From: an uncultured Sphingomonas sp.
Lineage (GTDB): Bacteria > Pseudomonadota > Alphaproteobacteria > Sphingomonadales > Sphingomonadaceae
Length of the DNA stretch: 64,000 nucleotides
Direction: 5' to 3'
Assembly (NCBI GenBank): GCA_913775795.1
Contig: CAJYLT010000084.1
Span: 1-64,000, forward strand
The translations under genes were made by a program, and so were the position numbers. Positions 58,261 through 64,000 of the stretch are shown piece by piece. The notes beneath the pieces were generated by a model. That model searched no databases. It was given only the letters and a program-made list of their open reading frames with translations, and was not told the origin of the DNA. Positions within the stretch are counted from its first letter, which is position 1; each line of letters opens with the position of its first letter.

Positions 58261-61200
58261 ATGCTGAGCAAGAAAGGCACGACGCCGGCCAAGGCGATCG
58301 CAGCGCGCTTCTTCGATGGAGCGCTTCCGGGAGAGACTGAAGGCCTCGACAAGGCCGAGCGCGCCGATGCGGCGGGCTTCGTGGCGGAGGCGGCGGCGAT
58401 GCGCCCGCCCGGCCGCCCCGCGATCGCCATCGACACCTTTGCTCGCGACGAGCGCCGGCGGATGCGCCTCGCGGTCATCAACGACGACATGCCGTTTCTG
58501 GTCGATTCGATCGCCGCGACGATCGGCGCGGCGGGCGCCCCGATCGAGCGGCTGGTCCACCCGGTCCTTCGCGTCGCGCGCGATAAAAGCGGCGCGCTGA
58601 CGGCGATCGACGACGATGCCGGCACCCCCGAATCGATGGTCTATATCGAGATGGACCGTCTCGACGCCAAGGAACGGCGCGAGGTGGTCGAGGATCTCGA
58701 ACGCAATCTCGCCCATGTCCGCCGCGCGGTCGCCGACTGGCCGAAGCTTCAGGCCGCGCTGTCGGCCGATGCCGACCGGACCGAGGATGACGAGGGTGCG
58801 GCGCTGCTGCGCTGGTTCCTCGACGGGCACATGACGCTGCTCGGCCATGAGTGCTGGGATGTCGAGGGCGGCGTGCGCGATGCGATCGGCATCGCCGCCG
58901 AGCCGCTGGAAACGCCGCTCTTGGCAGAGGCGTCGCGCGGACTTGCCGCCGAATATTTCGCCAAGGGGGGCCGCGCGCCGCTGCTCCTCAAGTCGAACTG
59001 CATCTCGACCGTCCATCGCCGCGTGCCGCTCGACCTCGTGCTGCTACCGCTCCTGAAGGGCGAGCGCGTCACCGGCCTGTCGATCCATGCCGGCCTGTGG
59101 ACCAGCGCAGCGCTGCATTCGCCGCCGCACGATGTGCCGCTGCTCCGCCGCAGCCTGAAGGCGCTGACCGCGAAGTTCGGCTTCGATCCGCGTGGCCATA
59201 CCGGCAAGGCGATGGCGCATTCGCTGACCGAGCTGCCGCACGACCTGACCACCGCGTTCGATCAGGATGCGCTTGAGACGCTGGTCCTGACCGCGATGTC
59301 GATCGCCGACCGGCCGCGCCCCAAGCTGGTGCTGGTGAAGTCGGTGCTTGGCCGCCACCTGTTCGGCTTCGTCTGGCTGCCGCGCGACGAGCTGACGACG
59401 GGCCGGCGCGAGGCGATCGGTACGATGCTGGCGGAAGCGGCGAACGCCTCGCTCCTGAGCTGGTCGATCAGCCTCGAGGACGGCGAGACGGCGCTGATCC
59501 GCTATACGCTCGATCTGCGTGGGCAAGGCCGGATGCCCGATGCGGAGGCGCTGGACGACCGCCTGGTGCGCATGATGCGCGGCTGGTCGGCGGCGGTGGA
59601 GGCGGCGCTGGTCGACCTCGTCGGCGCGGGCCGCGCGGCGCGGCTGGCGCTGCGCCATGCCAGCAGCTTCCCGGTCAATTACCGCAACGCCTTCAGTCCC
59701 GAGGAAGCGGCGCAGGACGTGCTGCGCATCGCCGAGCTGGAGGAAGCGAACGACCGGCGGGTCCGCATCCTGGCCGACGACAATCCCGATGACGGCCGCT
59801 TCCGCATCAAGATCTATCGCCGCGGCGGCGCGCTGCCGCTGTCGGACGCGGTGCCCGCGCTCGAGAATTTCGGCTTCCGCGTCATCGCCGAACTGCCGAC
59901 GCTGCTCGACGGCGAGGGCGAGATCGTCATCCACGACTTCTATGTCGAGGTGCCGGGCGCCCCGCATGCCGAACGCCAGCTCGACCACCCGATGGTCGAG
60001 GCGGCGATCCAAGCGGTGCTGGAGAACCGGGCGGAGAACGACGCGTTCAACCGGCTGGTCGTCGAGAGCGGCATCTCGCCGCTGTCGGTCGTGCTTTACC
60101 GCGCATGGTTCCGTTATCTGCGCCAGACGGGTCTGGCTTACGGCCTCGGCACCGTCGTCGACGCGCTGCGCCGCGCGCCCAAGGTCGCGGCGGGGCTGAT
60201 CGCGCATTTCTCGGCGGCGCACGATCCGTCGCGCGCCGATGGACGCGAGGCGGCGATCGAGAAGGCGGCCAAGGCGATCGAGAGCGGCCTCGACGCCGTC
60301 TCCGCGATCGACGACGACCGCATCCTGCGCGCGCTTCGCGGCGTGGTGGCGGCGACGCTGCGGACCAACGCCTTCGCGCCGGCGGCGGACGAGGCGCTGG
60401 CGTTCAAGCTTGATTCGGCCAAGGTGCCGGGCCTCCCCCTGCCCCTCCCCTGGCGCGAGATCTTCGTCTATTCGCCGCGGGTGGAGGGCATCCACCTACG
60501 CGCCGGTCCGGTCGCGCGTGGCGGCCTTCGCTGGTCCGACCGGCGCGACGACTTCCGCACCGAGATCCTCGGCCTGATGAAGGCACAGCGCGTCAAGAAC
60601 GCGGTCATCGTGCCGACCGGCGCGAAGGGCGGCTTCTATCCCAAGCAGTTGCCGCCGTCGTCGGACCGTGAGGCGTGGCTGGCCGAAGGGACGGAGAGCT
60701 ATCGCATCTTCATCCGCTCGCTGCTATCGATCACCGACAACATCGTGGACGGCGCGGTCGTCCATCCCGACAGCGTCGTGATTCACGACGGCGAGGATCC
60801 CTATTTCGTCGTCGCCGCCGACAAGGGCACCGCAAGCTTCAGCGACGTCGCCAACGCGATCGCGCAGGAGCGCGGCTTCTGGCTGGGCGACGCCTTCGCC
60901 AGCGGCGGGTCGAAGGGGTACGACCACAAGGCGATGGGCATCACCGCCAAGGGCGGCTGGGTGTCGGTGCAGCGCCACTTCCTTGAAATGGGCGTCGACG
61001 TGCAGACGCAGCCGATCGACGTGGTCGGTTGCGGCGACATGTCGGGCGACGTGTTCGGCAACGGGATGCTGCTGTCGAAGGCGATCCGCCTGCGCGCCGC
61101 GTTCGACTATCGCCACATCTTCCTCGACCCCGATCCCGATCCGGCGGCCAGCTGGACCGAGCGCGACCGGCTGTTCGCGCTGCCGCGGTCGAGCTGGGCG

Positions 61201-62892
61201 GACTATGACCCCTCGCTCATTTCCAAGGGCGGCGGCGTGTTCGCGCGCACCGAAAAGTCGATCAAGCTTTCAAAGCAAGTCCGCGAGCTGCTGGGCGTCG
61301 ATGCGACCGAGCTCGACCCGACCAGCCTGATCGGTGCGATCCTGAAGGCGCCGGTCGACCTCATCTGGTTCGGCGGCATCGGCACCTACATCAAGGCCGG
61401 GCACGAGAATAACGCCGAAGTCGGCGACCCCGCCAACGACCGGCTGCGCGTCAATGCCGAACAGGTCCGCGCCAAGGCGATCGGCGAGGGCGCGAACCTG
61501 GGTGTCACGCAGGCCGCGCGCATCGCGTTCGCGACCAAGGGCGGGCGCATCAATACCGACTTCATCGACAATTCGGCGGGCGTCGATTGCTCGGACAACG
61601 AGGTCAACATCAAGATCGCGCTCAACCGCGAGGTGACCGAGGGCCGGTTGAAGCTCGCCAAGCGCGACGAACTGCTCGTGTCGATGACCGACGAGGTGTC
61701 GGAGCTGGTGCTGGAAGACAACCGGCTCCAGACGCTGGCACTCTCCTTCATGGAGAATGACGGGTCGGTCGCGGTACCAAGCTATGTACGCGTCATCGAG
61801 ATCCTCGAGGCGAACGGCCGGCTCGACCGCGCGGTCGAGGGGCTGGGCACCAACGAGGATATGCTCCGCGTCGCGCAGGAGGGCCGCGGCCTGACCCGGC
61901 CCGAACTCGCGGTGCTGCTGGCGAGCGCCAAGCTCGCGCTACAGGACGCGATCGAGCAGGCCGAACTGGGGCAGGACCCCGAGCTCGAACCCGACCTGAT
62001 GGCCGCCTTCCCCCGGCCGATGCAGAAGAAGTTCGCCGACGCGATCCGCCAGCATCGCCTGCGCAACGAAATCGTCGCGACCAAGCTTGCCAATCGCGTC
62101 GTCAATCGCCTCGGCGTCCTCCATCCCTTCGAGCTTGCCGAGGAGGAAGGCGCGGGGATGGCCGACATCGCCGGCATGTTCGTGGTGGCCGAGCGCCTGT
62201 TCGGCCTGCCCGCGCTCTGGGAAGCGATCGAGACGACCGACATGCCCGAGGGCGCGCGGCTTGCGCTGCTCGAGGAAGTGGCGGTCGCGACGCGGTCGCA
62301 GATCGCCGACCTGCTCCGCGTGGCGGCACCCGGCACGCAGCCGGGCGAGGTCATCGCGCGGTTGAAGCCCGGCATCGCCAGCCTCGATCGCCAGACCCGC
62401 GACCTTCTGCTCGAAGAAGCCAGCGCGCAGTCGGCGCGGATCGCCGACCGGCTGGAGGCGGCGGGCGCACCGGCGGCGCTGGTCAGGAAGGTTGTGCGCA
62501 TCTTCGAACTCGACGGCGCGGTGGGCCTCGCCGATCTCAGCCAGCGGCTCGGGACCGAGGAAGCAGTGCTGACGCGTGCGTTCACGCATCTGGGCCACGC
62601 GCTCGGCCTCGACTGGGCACAGGCCAATGCTGCGCGCGTCGCGTCGGGCGATCCGTGGGAGCGGTTGCTGATCGCGGGCCTTGCGCGCGATTTCCAGCAG
62701 CTTCGTCTCGACTTCCTGTCGCGGCAGGACGGGCGCGATCCGCAGGCGGCGGTGGATGCCTGGCTGTCGGCGAACCGGCCGCGCGTGGAGCAGTTCGCCT
62801 CGCTCGTCGCGCGCGCGCGCCGCGCGCCGAGCCCCAGCGCGGCGATGCTCGCGCAGATCGCCGGGCAGGCACGCGTCCTTCTCGGGCGCTGA
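58261..62892 (+). CDS. NAD-specific glutamate dehydrogenase, large (about 180 kDa) type
   Basis: This 1,543-residue enzyme deaminates glutamate to 2-oxoglutarate with NAD. The catalytic region (about residues 760-1,130) has GGLRWSDRRDDFRTEILGLM and VPTGAKGGFYPK, and later VVGCGDMSGDVFGNGM. The long N- and C-terminal domains are characteristic of the bacterial 180-kDa class. ATG 58261 follows the usual N-terminus MLSKKGTTPAKAIAARFF. It may be co-transcribed with the PAS-like gene. A GC-rich hairpin follows the stop. Confidence 0.95.
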   Translation: MLSKKGTTPAKAIAARFFDGALPGETEGLDKAERADAAGFVAEAAAMRPPGRPAIAIDTFARDERRRMRLAVINDDMPFLVDSIAATIGAAGAPIERLVHPVLRVARDKSGALTAIDDDAGTPESMVYIEMDRLDAKERREVVEDLERNLAHVRRAVADWPKLQAALSADADRTEDDEGAALLRWFLDGHMTLLGHECWDVEGGVRDAIGIAAEPLETPLLAEASRGLAAEYFAKGGRAPLLLKSNCISTVHRRVPLDLVLLPLLKGERVTGLSIHAGLWTSAALHSPPHDVPLLRRSLKALTAKFGFDPRGHTGKAMAHSLTELPHDLTTAFDQDALETLVLTAMSIADRPRPKLVLVKSVLGRHLFGFVWLPRDELTTGRREAIGTMLAEAANASLLSWSISLEDGETALIRYTLDLRGQGRMPDAEALDDRLVRMMRGWSAAVEAALVDLVGAGRAARLALRHASSFPVNYRNAFSPEEAAQDVLRIAELEEANDRRVRILADDNPDDGRFRIKIYRRGGALPLSDAVPALENFGFRVIAELPTLLDGEGEIVIHDFYVEVPGAPHAERQLDHPMVEAAIQAVLENRAENDAFNRLVVESGISPLSVVLYRAWFRYLRQTGLAYGLGTVVDALRRAPKVAAGLIAHFSAAHDPSRADGREAAIEKAAKAIESGLDAVSAIDDDRILRALRGVVAATLRTNAFAPAADEALAFKLDSAKVPGLPLPLPWREIFVYSPRVEGIHLRAGPVARGGLRWSDRRDDFRTEILGLMKAQRVKNAVIVPTGAKGGFYPKQLPPSSDREAWLAEGTESYRIFIRSLLSITDNIVDGAVVHPDSVVIHDGEDPYFVVAADKGTASFSDVANAIAQERGFWLGDAFASGGSKGYDHKAMGITAKGGWVSVQRHFLEMGVDVQTQPIDVVGCGDMSGDVFGNGMLLSKAIRLRAAFDYRHIFLDPDPDPAASWTERDRLFALPRSSWADYDPSLISKGGGVFARTEKSIKLSKQVRELLGVDATELDPTSLIGAILKAPVDLIWFGGIGTYIKAGHENNAEVGDPANDRLRVNAEQVRAKAIGEGANLGVTQAARIAFATKGGRINTDFIDNSAGVDCSDNEVNIKIALNREVTEGRLKLAKRDELLVSMTDEVSELVLEDNRLQTLALSFMENDGSVAVPSYVRVIEILEANGRLDRAVEGLGTNEDMLRVAQEGRGLTRPELAVLLASAKLALQDAIEQAELGQDPELEPDLMAAFPRPMQKKFADAIRQHRLRNEIVATKLANRVVNRLGVLHPFELAEEEGAGMADIAGMFVVAERLFGLPALWEAIETTDMPEGARLALLEEVAVATRSQIADLLRVAAPGTQPGEVIARLKPGIASLDRQTRDLLLEEASAQSARIADRLEAAGAPAALVRKVVRIFELDGAVGLADLSQRLGTEEAVLTRAFTHLGHALGLDWAQANAARVASGDPWERLLIAGLARDFQQLRLDFLSRQDGRDPQAAVDAWLSANRPRVEQFASLVARARRAPSPSAAMLAQIAGQARVLLGR

Positions 62893-62897
62893 TTTCC

Positions 62898-62928
62898 GGG
62901 CGGGTGCGGTCTATCGCCGCACCCGCCC
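62898..62928 (+). terminator. GC-rich hairpin after glutamate dehydrogenase
   Basis: GGGCGGGTGCGG (62898-62909) pairs perfectly with CCGCACCCGCCC (62917-62928) around 7 nt. No T-run follows, so termination strength is unsure. Confidence 0.65.
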
Positions 62929-63048
62929 GTCCTGACTTGCGTCCAGCAATGATTTGTTGCGGTGCGGTGCGAGTAACGCAACGCGCCCGCCCTTAGCTGT
63001 ACCCTCGACGCGGCACTCGCCGCTTCAACCCAAGGGGGACGGCTCAAC

Positions 63049-63180
63049 GTGTTTGACTTCAACGACCTTTCGACCCGCCTGATCGACCTCGGACCCTCGT
63101 GGAACGATGCCGCCAGCGCGTTGATTGTCGCCATCGCGCTCGGGCTCGGCGTTGCCGTCGAACTCCTGCGGCCACGCTGA
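63049..63180 (+). CDS. Small membrane protein, 43 residues
   Basis: GTG 63049 starts a short protein with an amphipathic first half (FNDLSTRLIDLGPSWND) and one membrane helix (SALIVAIALGLGVAVELL) plus a basic end. GGGGGA lies 12 nt upstream. It is followed 29 nt later by the lipoprotein gene, so they may be one unit. Function unknown. Confidence 0.55.
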   Translation: MFDFNDLSTRLIDLGPSWNDAASALIVAIALGLGVAVELLRPR

Positions 63181-63209
63181 GCGCCCCCATTTCGAGGAGA
63201 GAGGTCGGT

Positions 63210-63677
63210 ATGTGGACGATGATGGCGATGGGGGTGATGACGGGGGCATTGATGCTGGGCGCGTGCGGGACGAGCGACGCGTCGAGCAACGAAGGCGGCA
63301 CCGTGGTGCTGCGCAACCTGGCAGAGACCGAGGTCGCCGCGCCCAAGCCGGCGAAGCTCGCCATCATCGGCGATTTGATCCCCACGCCGTCGGACACGCG
63401 CTCCGACTATTATCTGCTGCGCCACCGCTCGACGCTGGCGGGCACCAGCATCGCGATCATCCGGCAGGAGCATGACGACCGCGTCGCCTATGCCCGGACC
63501 GAGGTGGATTGCGGAAAGCGCCTGTTCCACGTCGTCGGCGTCGCCCCGACGCGCGGGCGAGTGGAAAGCGACGTCGCGCATGACGGCCCGCTCCGCTCGA
63601 TCCACGGCATGCCGCTGCGCGAGGAACTGGCCCGCTATGTCTGCGAGCGGTCGGGCACGCCGCTGGCGGGGGCCTAG
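63210..63677 (+). CDS. Putative lipoprotein, 155 residues
   Basis: GGAGAGAGG precedes ATG 63210. The N-terminus is a lipoprotein signal with lipobox LGAC (Cys19). The mature protein has beta-rich segments (LAIIGDLIPTPSDTRSDYYLL, split after IPTP) and two cysteines (VDCGKRLF and YVCERSG) that may form a disulfide. No family recognised. Confidence 0.72.
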   Translation: MWTMMAMGVMTGALMLGACGTSDASSNEGGTVVLRNLAETEVAAPKPAKLAIIGDLIPTPSDTRSDYYLLRHRSTLAGTSIAIIRQEHDDRVAYARTEVDCGKRLFHVVGVAPTRGRVESDVAHDGPLRSIHGMPLREELARYVCERSGTPLAGA

Positions 63678-63725
63678 AACCAGCCATACCGTTCGTGCCA
63701 AGTAGAGACTGAGTAGCGCCCGTCA

Positions 63726-63818
63726 GGGCGCGTATCGAAGGCTCGTATCGAGGTACCTGCCCCGCCTAAGCCGATCCCTCGATACGCGCTCTCGATACGC
63801 CGGCCGAAGCCGGCTACT
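63726..63818. repeat. Intergenic inverted repeats with CGTATCGA units
   Basis: CGTATCGA occurs at 63731 and 63744, and its inverse TCGATACG at 63779 and 63792, giving a nested hairpin, followed by GCCGGC-CGAA-GCCGGC (63800-63815). A typical short intergenic element between a plus-strand and a minus-strand gene. Confidence 0.6.
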
Positions 63819-63859
63819 CGATCGCTACTCGGGACAAACGGGGGTAATGCTGAAAGGCA

Positions 63860-64000
63860 CTACCCCTTCTTCAACACATCCAGCGCCGCGGCGGTCATCG
63901 CCTCTGCCGCCGTCGCGATCACCTTCTCCGCATCGGGCGCCCAGATCGGGCTGTGCAGCGAGGGAAGCGCTGCGCCCGATGCCTGCGCCGCGTCCCACTT
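63860..64000 (-). CDS. M20-family amidohydrolase, C-terminal fragment (cut by window edge)
   Basis: The last 46 codons are visible on the minus strand, ending at TAG 63860. The sequence ALPSLHSPIWAPD followed by a helix with AMTAAALDVLKKG matches the C-terminus of M20 amidohydrolases (AbgB or hippurate-hydrolase-like), where the first His helps bind metal. The rest of the gene is outside the window. Confidence 0.8.
   Translation of the reverse strand, partial: KWDAAQASGAALPSLHSPIWAPDAEKVIATAAEAMTAAALDVLKKG

Overview
The window looks like a chromosomal segment of a high-GC alphaproteobacterium of the Sphingomonadaceae (Sphingomonas-like). This is inferred from gene content, not from a marker gene: large TonB-dependent receptors (TBDRs) paired with tryptophan-halogenase-like flavoproteins and secreted glycosidases, a ~1,540-residue NAD-type glutamate dehydrogenase, a DUF6481 protein, an alphaproteobacterial-type SOS box and an EcfG-type promoter.

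Region by region. (1) 1-121: the edge of an IS3-family element. (2) 397-12370: a nine-gene minus-strand operon headed by a TBDR, with a divergent TetR gene at 12528 and two matching palindromes between them. It encodes a secreted esterase-like hydrolase, a GH1 beta-glucosidase, both subunits of a C-glycoside deglycosidase-like enzyme (TIM-barrel alpha plus DUF6379 beta), an MFS transporter, a GMC oxidoreductase, an FAD aromatic monooxygenase and a GH35-like beta-galactosidase. I read it as uptake and breakdown of a plant phenolic glycoside. (3) 13507-16852: a secreted hydrolase and small hypothetical genes, with degenerate dispersed repeats. (4) 16959-33368: a second polysaccharide locus with GH10 xylanase, GH3 glucosidase, a 1,161-residue TBDR, four consecutive overlapping flavin-dependent-halogenase-like genes, a JmjC-like cupin and a GH9 glucanase. 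(5) 33362-46765: core-like genes, including an S24 regulator with an SOS box, an exosortase-associated-type glycosyltransferase, an acyltransferase, a PfpI/DJ-1 protein, topoisomerase IB, an MscS channel, a hybrid histidine kinase, nadA, DUF4230 and a metallo-beta-lactamase-fold hydrolase.

(6) 46803-56709: a ~9.9-kb genomic island in the 3' end of tRNA-Thr(CGT). It is bounded by a perfect 17-bp direct repeat and carries a tyrosine integrase next to the tRNA. The cargo is a 744-residue NACHT-type NTPase with a possible nuclease-like N-terminus (a strong anti-phage defence candidate and visibly AT-richer than the rest), a phage-like cluster including a short Bro-N protein, a lipoprotein, a serine recombinase and a ParB-like protein, plus several copies of a palindromic dispersed repeat. 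(7) 56943-64000: a PAS-like regulator, NAD-glutamate dehydrogenase, two small envelope proteins and the C-terminal end of an M20 amidohydrolase.

Most neighbouring genes in the catabolic loci overlap by 4 bp (ATGA or GTGA), indicating tight translational coupling. Many true starts differ from the longest open frame; the starts given follow ribosome-binding sites and overlaps. No CRISPR array or rRNA was seen.
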